Notes under the pieces: model-generated
Told to the model about the DNA's origin: nothing
The model's database searches: none
Seen by the model: only the letters and a program-made list of their open reading frames with translations
Source: Blastomyces gilchristii SLH14081
Taxonomy: Eukaryota > Ascomycota > Eurotiomycetes > Onygenales > Ajellomycetaceae
DNA length: 64,000 nucleotides
NCBI RefSeq assembly: GCF_000003855.2
Contig: NW_003101666.1
Coordinates: 785,129-849,128, forward strand
Reading direction: 5' to 3'
Translations under genes and position numbers: made by a program
Shown: piece by piece, positions 47,737 to 60,918 of the stretch
Numbering within the stretch: position 1 is the first letter of the stretch
How the letters are laid out: each line of letters opens with the position of its first letter

Positions 47737-50589
47737 CTTGAAAAACATTCATTATCTTCTTATTAGAAATGATTATTCACATATCATCTTCTCATTAGAA
47801 ATGATTATTCATTGAGAAGATATCTGAATGTGTAATGATGTGTAAGAAAGAGAAACATAGTTAAGTAAACACTGAGTTCTCAGATAGAAGCTTTCTTATC
47901 AGTCACTCTGACCCTGTAATAAGATCTTACAAAGAGAATGTCAGTGAAAGACCTGAGAGTTCTGACACTCAGACATATGAGATATTCATACAATTACACT
48001 TCTTCAGATATCACATATCTGACAATTGATATAATCATGTCTAATGATAGTATGAGAGAACTCTCAAACACAAGTATAGACACAGTGTCACAGTGACTCT
48101 GAGCAATATTGAAATTACAATAATAATAAATAGCTGATATGCATGCAACTCAACAACATCAATATAAAGAAATTCAATGATTATCTCAACAAGAAACCCC
48201 TGCACAGACAATTTCAATACTGACAGAATTGAATACAAAAGCACTGAAAGAATGCTTAGATACTTCTGCATATTTCAATACTTTTAATCTCACTCTCTAC
48301 TCATCATGAAGGATGAAAATGCTTGTGAAACTGAGTATAGATGAAGATGTCATTGATTTATTAATTAATCAAGATTGATATATCAATGAATGATTGAAGA
48401 ATCATGTGAAACAGAAGTTTTATTCATGAATAAAAGCATGTGAATCAGTGTTGTGAATATCTGACAATATTATGAAACATCTTGATATTCTATTCTGAGA
48501 CACTGCTATGTAATAGAAAGCATTAGATTAGTTACAGAGTACTTGACAGAGAAATACTTCTCTCACAATATTCATCCCTGACTTCAATATCAAGATTCTA
48601 GAAGCAGGTAATCAATCTTGAAGGAATTGAATGAAGATTAGTATGCTCAAGAAGACATTTACTTTTGAACTCTTACAGGCTCTTGTAAGTGTAGACAAAG
48701 ACCAGACTTATGAAGATTTCTGTATATAACTCCAGACATTGAATGATCATCTCATCAAACTCAAGAGTATACAGAACAGTAATAGAAGACATTACACTTA
48801 TACATCTATGCTGAGGAATAACTCAGTCACTCATACACCTGTGCTGAGGAATAACAACAATGATGCAGATGCTATGAACTGAGTAGACTTAAATATCTAC
48901 ATATAAGCAAGAGTCTTCATCATTCAAACAGGCTTCTGAGTTTCTGAGATCACTCTCAAAGAAGTCACTGATCAACATCAATGAGAAGTATACATCAACT
49001 GTAACTGATCAGAACATATTGCTTTCAACTGCTGATCAGCCTATATACCTTCTCATTCAAAAGAAACATCAACACCGGCAGTCTGTGTCAATCATGTTAC
49101 ATTAGAGAAAGATTCAGAAGATAACTATGAGAATATCTCAATGAAACAGAGAAAAGATTACCTTCTGTTCAAATTTGCAAGCAGGAGCTTGAAGAGGTCA
49201 AATGACAATGATTTGAAGAGAAAATGACAATGAATGCAATTCTTGTATCTACTGTGATAGATAACATGTATAATATGAAAGCCATGATAGACAGTAATCT
49301 ATGTTATTATACAATGATTAAATCTTCAGTTGTAAGACATTATAATCTTCAGTGTATTCTCTTATCAAAACTCTGACTTCTCATACAATTTAACAGTTCA
49401 AAGAATGTTTGCATCTGTTACATGATGAAACTAAACATCGATGTCAGAGAATATCAATACAAAGATGTCTACACATATGAAGTTGATAATCTCAAGTATA
49501 ATCTTATATTAGAACTTATCTAACTATCTGAATAAGGCATCTTACTGAATACTTGAAATAGAAGCTTAATATTTCCTAACAATGATAGAATTCACAAAGA
49601 TGATATTTATAAAACCATGAATCTTACACAGATCTCTGTCAATGCATATGAAATACTCTGAAAAAGAAGTCACTGACAGAATCACTGACAAGATTGCTGA
49701 TAGCAGAATCATATAACAATTTACTTCATCAGTCTGACTGATATTAAAAAGACTCTAGAAAAGTTATTCTGTGTCATAATAACAGATTCTCATATAAAAC
49801 TTTCTCAACAATATAATGAATATCTAGATATCTTCTGACAAGACAATATTATGAATATATCTCTCTTACAAGTCTCAGAAGTAAATCACAGTATCAAGTT
49901 AGAAAAGAAGAATGATAAAGACTCTGAATCATCATGAGATCTTCTTTATAATATGTTCTAAGATAAACTTCTTCTTCTTTGAAAGACACTCAATGATCTG
50001 TTGAATAAAGAATTCATATATATTAGTAACTCTTTCATCACAGTCTCTATTCTCTTTGCAAAGAAATCAGATGAAGAACTCTGATTCTGTATGAACTATT
50101 GAGAACTGAACAGATTAATAAAGAAGAATCATTATTCTTTATCTCTTATTAATGAAACTCTAGCTTACATTGAACAAGCTCAATAATTTACAAAGTTAGA
50201 TGTCATCATCACATTTCATAAGATTCACATTACTGAAGGAGATGAGTGGCTTACAGCATTCTTAACATGATATAATCTCTTTGAATGAATAGTCACACTC
50301 TTTGAACTGACTAACACTCTCCGTACATTTCAGAAGTATATTAACTGAGTACTCTGAGATTTCCTTGATGAATTTGTATCTATATATCTTGATGACATTC
50401 TCATCTTCACTGATGAGTTCAAGAAAAAACATCAAGAACATGTATAAAAGATATTACAATAACTACAGAAAGCAGGACTATTAATAGACATAGATAAGTG
50501 TGATTTTGAGATTAAAAGTATAAAATATCTAGACTTTATCATAGAAGCTGATAAGAGAATTTAAATGAATTGTGAGAAGGTCTCTGCTA
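47737..50589 (+). pseudogene. G1a gag-protease-RT remnant, truncated
   Basis: Colinear with 57094-59840 of the complete G1 element. It contains gag (about 47850-49100, with a knuckle near 48990-49035 in which the first Cys is now Tyr), protease (about 49200-49500) and the 5' part of RT, with the catalytic motif YLDD still readable at 50385-50396. It breaks off at 50589, where the (ATT)n end of LINE-C begins. The downstream RNase H and integrase are not found adjacent, so the 3' half was lost or moved. Confidence 0.8.
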
Positions 50590-52891
50590 TTATTATTATT
50601 ATTATTCTTCAATTATGAATGTATGCAGTCGGAGACTATGACATCTACCTGAGAACTTTTAGTTCTCAGGGTTTTTTCTATATCTATAAAGTTAACTATT
50701 ATACATTCATCAATTTCAGATATGCAAAATCAGAGAATTTCAGCTCAGAATACAAAAACTGTTTACAAATTGCAGTGTTTTAACATCTTCTGATACTTTG
50801 AAACCATTTGACAATATCATGACAAAAGAAAAGAGACCACAGTCTTAAAGATAGACACATTAAATAGATAGATAGAAAAGAATAGAAAGAAAAAAGTAAA
50901 GTAGAATAAAGAGAGACTGTAATGAAACAAATTATTAAAAGATAGTATATAGCTGTATTAACAGACTATATCTGATCAATTTCCTCCTCTTCATATTCAG
51001 ATATTTCTGAATTCAGTCATTTTCTTGTAACTGCTTGAGTTTCTGATAGAAAGTCTATTAAGTATTTAATTTCTGTCTCAGTTGAGAATAAGAATCTTAT
51101 ATTTAATTAATTTAGATCATACTTCTCTTTCAATCTGACTCTGAGACTATTGTATAATACACAGTGTATTATAATATACTCAGAATTCTCATTTACATTG
51201 CAGAATGAGCATTCTATTGAATCAAATCTATCATCAAATCTTTGTATATAAAATTTGAAATAGCCATGTCCTAGTTTCAGCTGTATTATAGATGAGAATA
51301 TTTTCTTTTTACATTTAATTGAACAAGATTTTCACTTGGGTTTTGTTTCAAATCTTGAATAATGTATACTCTTCTTTTGTTTCTGCCAGCTTTCATTTCA
51401 CTTGTCTAAACAAGATTCTTTTATTTTTCTCTTTATAAAAGATCAGGACACAATTTTTTGAATAGATCTGCTTAGTTCTGAACCTTTTTTTACAGCTGAA
51501 TCAGCCAATTCATTGCCATGAATATTCATATAAGCAGGAACTCAGTGCAGATGAATTATCAGCTTTAATATTCTTCTCTTTTGAATTTTTAAAACAGAGT
51601 TTAAGATCAGTTCAAGATTCATTTGATCATTATGAATCTGACTATTTCTAAGTCTTTTTAAAGCAGCTTGACTATCAGAGAATATTCATATCTCTTTCAA
51701 ACTTTTTTCTCTTTTATGAGATTTTATTTTAATAAGTTTGAAAGCTTTCACTATTGTAAATAGTTCAGTGTCAAAGACTTCAGATTCACAGTCTAAATTT
51801 CAGAAATATGAGATAAAATTAATATTATCTTCAGTATAAGCAATGCCTCTGCCTAATCTATTCAAATTCTTGTTTTTTGAGTCATCTGAATAAATCAGAA
51901 TAGAGTCTTTTATATTGATTGTAGAAATTCTTTTCAAATGCTGTTCATATTCTTTCTCTTTAGATAGTTCACTTATTTATAAGTCTATAAGAGATTCAAG
52001 CTTTTCTCTTCAGAGAGATAACTTCTCATGATCAGCTTTTTCAACATTTAAAGAAGAAAATTGATTTTTAATCAGTGAGCATAGTCTGTATAGTTGAGAA
52101 GACATTTTTTTTTGAAGAATTATTTTCATTTCAATCAAGAAATCTATTTCAATCCAGTTCATTTCCAGAGTTAATTGATGAAAATGAAGAAGAGACTCTT
52201 TCTCTGATTATATAATTTAAGCTCATCTTTACAACTCTCAGAGCATAGTTTATACAGGCCTTTTCAAATCTAATAGCAGAAGAAGGAATTGAAGCTTCAA
52301 TTTTCATTGCTTTAATAGAAGATGATTTGAATGCTCTCAGAATTCTTCTCAAAGCTCTGTTTTACAGACTTTGAAAAAGTTCAGTGAAATTTCCTTAATT
52401 ATTTCATCAAACTTGAACTTCATAATCAGCTACTGAGGTAATACAGGCTATATATAACTGTCTCATAGCCTGGAAGAATAGACCTCTCTCTGTATTTAAT
52501 AGTGTGATAATGTTGTTTAATAGTCTTTCTGCCTTGACAGTTCTTTGTTGAATATGATATTTAAAATTCAACTTGGAGTTTAATCATGCTTCTAATCATT
52601 TAACATTTAAACTGGGTTTAATCTCTCTATTTAAAAGAGTTAGGGATAGTTCTTTGTCATTGAATCTGGGAAAGAAATGAATTAACTCAGTTTTATTCAT
52701 ATTAAATTGAATTTGATTGATATCTACTCTGACAAAGATTTCCTTTGCAGCTTTTTCAATCACTTTCAAATTCTCTTTGATAGTTTTTGAGCTGTAGACT
52801 AGACCAATATCATCTACATAACTCAGAGATCGCATTATTTTCATATTTCTATCTTTGAATAGATATGCAGTGTATATTGCAAATAAAATGA
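50590..52891 (-). mobile_element. LINE-C: 5'-truncated LINE copy
   Basis: About 2.3 kb matching LINE-A 27391-29690 in the same orientation: (ATT)n end, 3' UTR, ORF2 from TAG at 50966 back through the CCHC knuckle, RNase H (about 51900-51450) and the end of RT (open piece 52844-52596 with YVDD intact near 52811). It stops abruptly at 52891 inside RT. 5' truncation is usual for LINE insertions, but the two flanks (G1a left, G3 right) do not form a matching pair with a TSD, so the right junction may be a rearrangement. Confidence 0.88.
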
Positions 52892-52892
52892 G

Positions 52893-54370
52893 TGATTATC
52901 AATTATTTCATAAAGATGATAAAATATATCTCTATTCATAAAAAGATTAAAGCCTCTGAATTGACTGATCTATTTTTAGATATTATCATTTATAATTACA
53001 GTGCTCTGAAATTGTTGATAATATATCAAGAATCTCTCTTCATTACTAAATACTGATCAGCTTTTTACTATCATCTTATAATAAGATATCTTCTCAGCAC
53101 TGCATTTCATTCATAGATAGATGATCAGACTGAATATCAGAATCAGAAATTAAAACAGTATCTTCAAGTATTCTATTCATATTATCAGAATGATCGACTT
53201 AAACATCTTCTAATCACTGAATTTATATATAACAATGTAAAAAATACAATCTTAAAAGTATCTTCTTTCTATGCTTATTATGAATATAATTCTTCATTAC
53301 TCAGTGACATCATGAATAATGTTTCAAAGAGAAGAATAGACAGTCAGAATATTAAATAGATACAGAGAACAGAGTATCTCTCAGTGTCAAAAGTAAAAGC
53401 AAGATTGAAACTTTTGAATAAAATTCATAAGAAGGTCATGAAAAGCATTCACTGCATTCAGAAGTGATAGATAGAATACTATAATTAAAAACATCTTTCA
53501 ATGAAGTTCTTAATAGAGGATTAAGTACTACTTTCAGCAAAGAATATCAAGATAATAAGACTGTGTAAGAAGCTTAGTGAGCAGTGACTAGAATCTTTCT
53601 CAGTAATAAGAGTGATAAGTAAGCAGATATATCAGTTGAAATTACTCTCAGAATTGAAATCAATTCATTCTGTTTTTCACATTTTCTATTTAAAGCTCTA
53701 TAAGTAACATCTCAGAGTGAAGTCATCTCAGCTGAATAGTATTAAAATCAAGAGTGATACTGAATATCTTATGAAGAAAATATTAAATATTATTATTATT
53801 ATTATTAATCTTTCATTATACTCATATACAAGCGGAGCTTATGATGAGTCCTTGTGTGATGTTAAATACAGGTCAAGTGTTGATTATACAGGAGGAAATA
53901 CAGGTGTTGAGATCATGCTAAGATAACAAGAACATAGAAAAATACAAAGAAGTGACAATTAGATACATGTGATAATAACTTCCCAGCTCAGAAACATAGA
54001 GTGATTCATTGAAGCAATTTGTACACCTCTGTATTTATTAGAAACCTGAGGTGCTTGAGTTCCGGATTTAATGTATCCCCTGCGGGTTTCAAACCCACGC
54101 GTCTTGGTTTCCCATGCCAAGGTGCTACTGGGTGGCCGCATTAACCATTCAGCCACCGGGGCGAAAATACTAAATAAGTGAATACATTATAACAAGCTTC
54201 AATATCTTGTTAAATAAGAAGATTATTCATTATCAGAGAATTCATGAGAATCACTTAAGTATTTGAAAAATGCTGAGAAAGAGATTGTAAGCTATGAAAT
54301 AGCTAGTAAAGATCACTTTATTACATATCAGAGACATTGAGTAAGAAATACTGCTTAAGACTTCTCATTT
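52893..54370 (+). pseudogene. Gypsy family G3: integrase C-terminal part and chromodomain
   Basis: Plus-strand remnant of a third Gypsy-type element, different in nucleotide sequence from G1 and G2. From about 53090 it reads AFHSxxDDQTEYQNQKLKQY with the integrase pattern, then LITEFIYNN. After the SINE insertion (53776-54176) the frame continues into a chromodomain at about 54200-54310 (QYLVK, DYSLSENS-stop-ESLKYLKNAEKEIVSYE, where Trp is TGA). The 5' part (gag to RT) is missing. Confidence 0.75.
53790..54162 (-). mobile_element. tRNA-derived SINE, family S1, copy 2
   Basis: 373-bp copy of the element at 14623-14996, on the minus strand, flanked by the TSD GAAAATAYTAAATA (53776-53789 and 54163-54176). 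The head at 54162-54070 retains GC-rich sequence (GCCCCGGTGGCTGAATGG, B-box GGGTTTGAAACCC). The left end is the (ATT)n complement of the AAT tail. Differences from copy 1 are almost all C/T or G/A, many at CpG. Inserted between integrase and chromodomain of G3. Confidence 0.9.
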
Positions 54371-56500
54371 TTTCTCAAAGAATTTCTTTTAGAGATAATC
54401 TTATGATGAAGAGCTAGTATCTTATGAACTCTGTAACACTCTTCTTCTATTTTCTCTCAAAGAATTTTTAGAAGTTTAATAAGACTATACAAGTATAAAA
54501 TTCCTGAAGCAGTTAGAGAAAAGAGATATTTGAAATTAACAAAGATTGATATTATTAATTCATGAGCTGCTGCTATTCTAATAGAGTCACAGCCTGTAGA
54601 AAAAGTAAAAAGAGAGAATCTCAGAGTCTACTTATTAATAATCATACTTTTATCAAACTTATTCTTCATCATTGAAGTCTCTGATATCAGCATCTTTATC
54701 TGTTAAGAAGTTAGTGCTGCAGTATCATAGAGAAGCATACTATAGAAGAGTATAAGAGATACTTAAAGTATTAACTTATCAATTTATAAAGTATCTCAGT
54801 TATCTGTTTTAATTGAAGTAAGATTCTCTTCAATCAGTAATTGATTTTTATAGTACTTTCAACAGCAGCACTGACTGATCTCTTCTTAAGATTAGTTATT
54901 CTGAGATGTTTTTTCATCTCAGAGATTCATACTTTCATCTTCTTTTACAGATGAGCAAGAAGAATCTTCTCAGCCTTGACAGAATTTATCAATACTTAAA
55001 GCTCTGAGACTCTCACTCTATACTGCTTGAGCATCTGAGCTTCTTGTCAGAGCTGATATAATATCTTTCTGTGAGATAATATTTACAGAGAGACAGAAGT
55101 TATTATTACAGATATAATGAAAACAACAGAAGTGAGAGAAGAGATAGATATATAAGATTCTCTCTTTCTTCAGCTGCTTAGCACAGTGCAGATATATAAC
55201 AGTGCTGATCAGAGATCACATCAGAGTCACTTCACAGTGAGAAGATAAAGAAATTATAAGACTCTGCAGACTCAACTCAGCAGTATTCTGAGCAGGACTT
55301 AGATATATTATGAAAGAGAAACTATGAATTGAGCTTCTTGAAGCTACTGTCTCTGAAATCAAGCTCTCTCTGAGATTCTCTCTGAATGATCACACAGAGT
55401 CATACATCACTGTATTGATTGAGAGAGAGAGCAGTGTCACAACAGTAGCAGAGAAGACAGAGAATAGACTGAATGCAGACAAGCTAATTAGCAGAAGGAA
55501 CAACATCTCACTGTAAGACACAGTGACTATCATCACAGCTGTAAAAGAAGCAGAAGAAGAAGAAGAAGATATGACAATGAGAGTGATACTTCTACAGTTT
55601 ATTAACATCACTGTCTTCACCTTTAATCAGACTTTCTTAACAGTCACAGAGACTGCAGCTGCATTATAAAGATATTTAATCACTAAAAAGTATCAGAATA
55701 AGTTTCTTATTATCTTTCAAGAATGATACTTTTATACACTCACTATTATAAATTGAGAGAAGAAGAAAAAATTATGTTATAAAGAGAGAGAAATCTTTTT
55801 AAAAAATTCTATCACTACTGTTAGTATTATCTCTAAAATACATCACTTTTACAGAGAATTTTATATATAGAATAGAATATAATAGAAGATCTGTAAGTCA
55901 CTTATTAACTATGTTTTTCATATTCTAAATTGATATATAAGGAACTCACTTATTATATGATTGATTTAAACAGAGATGAGAAAAGAAGATCTAAATAGTT
56001 AGTAGAAAAACTCATCTATTTCTTTATATTATATACAGTATATGTACTGTCAATCAGTTGATAACTGTTGCTATATAATAAAGATAACTTCTAATTCAGT
56101 AATCTTAAGAGCATCATAACTATACTCTTAAAGAAGAGAGTATTATTATACTCTCAGCTGTGTTAAGACTTTATTACAGTTTCACATAGCTTATTACTTT
56201 CATACAGATAATTTCATTCATCTCATAGACTGTTTAAACTGATTTTCAATCACTCTATGATATTATTCAGATATATCATAGAAAGATCTGATTAATGAAT
56301 ATAAGAACTCTACTTCTATACAAGATTAGCAGATTACTTTTTCTTAATAGTGAGACACTGCTGAGGTATCACTTCAGCTATTCTCACTCATGAAATAAGA
56401 GAAGAGTATCTGCTCATTATCTATATAGAATAGCTAGATACTGACTTCTTATTAAAGAAGTCAGTGATTCATTTTTCTTTTACTGAAATATATACAAGAG
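54371..56500. other. AT-rich decayed DNA, unassigned
   Basis: No intact gene. The plus strand between about 54490 and 56080 has long protein-like stretches separated by stops (Ser, Arg, Gln and Leu rich), and the minus strand has one short open piece (55620-55390). It probably belongs to G3 3' sequence or to the element whose LTR-like end lies at 56692. I found no match to G1, G2 or the LINEs. Confidence 0.4.
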
Positions 56501-56692
56501 TTACTGCATTTCTTATACAATTTTCTTAGTATACTAAGTATCATATCTGTGATACTCTTGAAATAACTCTGTAGTCTATAAGCTTGCTATTCAAGCAAGA
56601 TAGTCAAGCTCACTTATACAGCTTCTCAAACAACTACCTCTACATGACACCGCCAACTAGCCACCGCTTCGGTTCCGCCACGTTACACTAGA
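56501..56692 (-). mobile_element. Possible 5' end of another LTR, reverse orientation
   Basis: Read on the minus strand from 56692: TGTAACGTGGCGGAACCGAA..., a CpG-rich patch of about 50 bp (56642-56692) that changes sharply into AT-rich DNA. This has the TG start and CpG-rich outer end shown by the G1 and G2 5' LTRs here. The other LTR end was not located, so the left boundary given is arbitrary. Confidence 0.4.
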
Positions 56693-56783
56693 ACTTCTAT
56701 CACTTTATACTTGATATAATGATAATTCAGTATATGAGATGAGTGTGTGATCTGTATATTCTTAAGATTTAATTATATCAGAT

Positions 56784-57093
56784 TGTGGCGGGCTGCGCCC
56801 GATCAATCATATAGACTATTCCGTTACACTCCACAGATTCCAACCACGTCATTCTCGAATGCATACACTTCGATTCTCAGCCATTCTCGATCGCTGATCC
56901 TCGGCCGCCATGAATGCGTATAGATTCTTCCGCCCTGAAGCTTCACTGTGTACATCATCACATACATGTATAAATATCCACTTTAATCACTGATTCTCAC
57001 ACTTTCTCTTTCTTTTTCTTCTCTAACATTTTTCTCTTTGTTATATAAGACCTATAAATATTATACTGATCTATTCAGTGTAGGCCTCTTATA
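56784..57093 (+). repeat. G1b 5' LTR
   Basis: 310 bp, TGTGGCGGGC...CTCTTATA (3' LTR copy ends CTTACA). TATA-like TATAAATA at 56970-56977. CpG-rich in the first 170 bp (CTGCGCCCGATC, ACCACGTC, CTCGATCGCTGATCCTCGGCCGCC). Confidence 0.95.
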
Positions 57094-59840
57094 CTAGAAA
57101 AACATTCATTGTCTTCTTATTAGAAATGATTATTCACACATCATCTTCTCATTAGAAATAATTATTCATTAAGAGATATCTGAACATGTAACAACATGTA
57201 AGAAAGAGAAACAGTTAAGTAGACACTGAGTTCTCAGATAGAAGCTTGCTTATCAGTCACTCTGACTCTGCAATAAGATTTTACAAGAGAATGTCAGTGA
57301 AAGATCTGAGAGTTCTGACACTCAGACATATGAGATATTCATACAATTACACTTCTTCAGATTTCACAGATATTATACATCTGATAAATGATATAATTAT
57401 GTCTAATGATAATATGAGAGAACTCTTGAGTATAAGCATAAACATGATATCACAGTGGCTCTGAGTAATATTGAAACTACAACAATAATAGATAGCTGAT
57501 ATGCACATCACTCAACAGCTTCAATATGAGAAAATTCAATAATTAACTCATGCAACTTCAGCATCTACAAAAGTGCTGAAAGAACATTTAAATACTTCTG
57601 CATATTTTAATACTTCTGACCTCACTCTCTACTGATCATGAAGGATGGAAATGCTCACAAAACTGAGTGTAGATGAAGATACTATCAGTTAATTAATTAA
57701 TCAAGATTGATATATCAATGAATGATTGAAGAATTGCATGAAACAGAAGTTTCATTCATAGATAAAAGCATGCAAATCAGCATTGCAAACATCTGATAAT
57801 ATTATCAAATATCTTGATATCCTGTTTCAAGACACTGCCATGCAATAGAAAGTGTTAGATTAATTACAGAGTATCTGACAGAGAAACACTTCTCTTACAA
57901 TATTCATTCCTGACTTCAACACCAAGATTCTGAAAGCAGGTAATCAATCTTGAGAGAATTGAATGAAGATTAGTATACTGAAGAAGACATTAACTTTCAA
58001 ACTCTTACAGACTCTTGTAAGTGTAGATGAAGATCAGACTTATGAAGATTTCTGCACACAGCTCTGAACATTGAATGACTGTTTTATCAAGCTCAAGAGT
58101 ATACAGAACAGTGGCAGAAGATGTTACATTTCAGTCACTTATACACTCATGCTGAAGAGGAGTAACAGCAATGATACAGATATCATGAACTGAATAGATT
58201 GAAATGTCTATACATAAGTAAGAGTTTTCACTGTTTGAACAGGCTTTCAAGTTTCTGAAATCACTTCTGAAGAAGTCACTGATCAATATTAACATGAAGT
58301 ATGTATTAACTGTAACCAATCAGAACATATTACTTTCAACTGTTAATTGACCTATGTGTCTTCTCAATCAAGAGAAAGATCAGTATCTTCTCATTTGAAG
58401 AATGAATCAGCATCTGTTCACATCAATCACATTGTAGTGAAGAAAGATTCAGAAGATAACTATGAGAATACTCTGATGAAACAGAGAAAAGATTAGCTTC
58501 TGTTCAAATTTGTAAACAGGAGCTTGAAGAGGTTAGATGATAATAATTTGAAGAGAAAATGACAATGAATATAATTCTTGTATCTACTGTAATTGATAAC
58601 ATGTATAATATAACAGTCATGATAGACAGTGATCTATGTTACTATGCAATGATAAAATCTTCAGTTGTAAGATATTATAATCTTCAGTGTATCTTCTTAT
58701 CAAAACTCTGACTTCTTGCAGGATTTGATGATTTAAAAGACATTTGTACCTGTTACATGATGAAGTTGACTGTAGATGTGAGAGAACATCAACATGAAGA
58801 TATCTATACATATGAAGTTGATAATCTTGATTACAATCTTATGTTAGAACTTGTCTGACTATCTGAATAAGATATCTTATTGAACACTTAAAACAGAAGC
58901 TTGATATTCTCTAACAATGATAGAATTCACAAAGATAACATTCACAAGATTATGAATCTGACACAGATCTCTGTCAATGCATATGAAATGCTCTGAAAAA
59001 GATGTCACTGACAGCAGAACTATATAACAATCTATTTCATCAGTCTGATCAATATTAAAAAGACTCTAGAAAAGTTATCTCATATTATATTAACAGATTC
59101 TTATATAAAACTCTCTTAATAATATCATGAATATCTAGATATCTTCTGACAAGATAATATTATGAACATATCTCTCTTATAAGATTCTGAAGTGAATCAC
59201 AGTATTAAGTTAGAGAAGAAGAATGATAAGAACTCTGAACTGTTATGAGACTCTCTTTACAACATGTTCTGAGATAAACTTCTTCTTCTTTGAAAGACAC
59301 TCAATGATCTATTGAATAAAGAATTCATATGTATTAGTAATTCTTCTATCACAGTCTTTATTCTCTTTGCAAAGAAATCAGATGAAGAACTCTGATTCTG
59401 TGTGAACTATTGAGAACTGAATAGAATAACAAAGAAAGACTACTATCTGCTATCTCTTATTAAAGAAACTCTAACTTGCATTGAACAAGATCAATGATTT
59501 ATAAAACTAGATATTATCACTGTGTTTCATAAGATCTGCATCACTGAAGAAGATGAGTAACTTACAGCATTCTGAACATAATACAACCTCTTTGAATGAA
59601 TAGTTATCCTCTTCAGACTGACTAACACTCTCAGTACATTTCAGAAGTATATTAACTGAGCACTTTGAGATTTTCTTAATAAATTCATATCTGTATATCT
59701 TGATGATATTCTCATCTTCACTGATAGATTCAGGAAAGAATATCAAGAACATGTATAGAAGATATTACAATAACTACAAGAAGCAGAACTACTGATAGAT
59801 ATTGATAAGTATGATTTTGAAGTCAAGAGTACTAAATATC
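57094..59840 (+). pseudogene. G1b gag, protease and RT remnant (before the SINE)
   Basis: Gag from about 57245 (open piece 57246-57464), with a complete CCHC zinc knuckle at 58302-58343 (Cys-X2-Cys-X4-His-X4-Cys, CINCNQSEHITFNC). Protease follows at about 58600, where the active-site triad Asp-Ser-Gly has become Asp-Ser-Asp (MIDSDLCYYAM). RT at about 59330-59840 includes FxKLDII, TNTLSTFQKYIN and the catalytic motif YLDD intact at 59696-59707. Numerous TGA stops. The frame is cut by SINE S2 just after the TKYL motif and resumes at 60919. Confidence 0.85.
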
Positions 59841-59844
59841 TGAG

Positions 59845-60918
59845 GCCCGGTGGCGTAGTGGTTAACTACACTATCATGAAGCCTCAATTAGCGGCCTTCC
59901 CCCCGGGGAATGAATGTCAAGAGAGGGCAGGTTTGAACCCTGCAAGAGCCATCTTAATCACAGCTTTCACTGTTAAGTTATAAAACAGTACTGAGAGCCT
60001 CTGAATGCACTATAGTGAATCATCATCAAGCTTAAGATGTTCATCTCAGAGATTCTCAGATGCTAATTCTCACTGATCTTAGAGTTAACAGCTCTCTGAG
60101 CACTTTAAGTTAGATTAGTACTAGAGTGATTGAGATCTAGAGTATTTACAGAATAGTGAATTATTATTAAGCTTAACTGATCAGATCTCATCTCTCTCAC
60201 TCTAGACACTCACTTTCAGAGAATGAGATTTAAAAACTATTCAATTAGAATACTCTGAGCCTAGCAAGGACCTAGATGAGACAAGGTCTAGACATTCTTA
60301 ATAGATGATTAGTGCAAGCAAGACTGTGACAGCCAATTGATAGACTGAAATACTGAGATTGACAGCTGAAAGATTAGAGACTTAACTAGAATTGAGTAGC
60401 TCTGATATTATTCTTAGTGAGGATTTTACTTATAAGTAAGCTAGTTACAGAAGCTAGCTGAGTGGCAGCTCTTTAAGAGAAATGATAACCCCTGGAGCAG
60501 ACCTGAGAGAACAGAGATGGCAGTCAGTTATATAGAGTGTTAAAATATGTATATAGCTTAAGATGTAAACTGCAGAGATCTTGTTCTGTAGCTCTCTTTA
60601 CTGTACTTATTTCTTTCTATTCTTTTCTATCTATCTATTTAATATGTCTATCTTTAAGACTATGTTCTCTTTTCCTTTGTCATGATATTTTCAAATGATT
60701 TCAAAGTATTAAAAGGTGTTGAAATACTGTAATTTATAAACAGTTTTTGTATTCTGAGCTGGAATTTTCTGATTTTACATATCTGAAATTAATAAGTGTA
60801 TAATAGTTGACTCTATAGATATAGGAAAAACCCTGAGAACTAAAGGTTCTCAGGTAGATATCATAGTCTCTGACTGTATACATCTATAATTGAAGAATAA
60901 TAATAATAATAATAATAA
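59845..60918 (+). mobile_element. tRNA-headed SINE with LINE 3' tail (family S2)
   Basis: Insertion of 1,074 bp flanked by the 15-bp TSD TACTAAATATCTGAG (59830-59844 and 60919-60933). The head has A-box TGGCGTAGTGG (59851-59861) and B-box GGTTTGAACCC (59930-59940) within a perfect T-arm stem GCAGG/CCTGC. A body of about 640 bp of unknown origin follows, with a weak internal repeat (AATAGTGAATYATYATYAAGCTTAA type, about 60010 and 60150). The last 325 bp (60593-60918) are the LINE 3' UTR, nearly the same as LINE-A 27700-27391, ending ATAATTGAAG(AAT)n. This is the layout of SINEs mobilised through a shared LINE tail. Confidence 0.85.

Noticed and set aside
59845..59950. Functional tRNA gene
   Set aside because: The distance between D-arm and T-arm is too long for a tRNA and the sequence continues as a SINE with a LINE tail.
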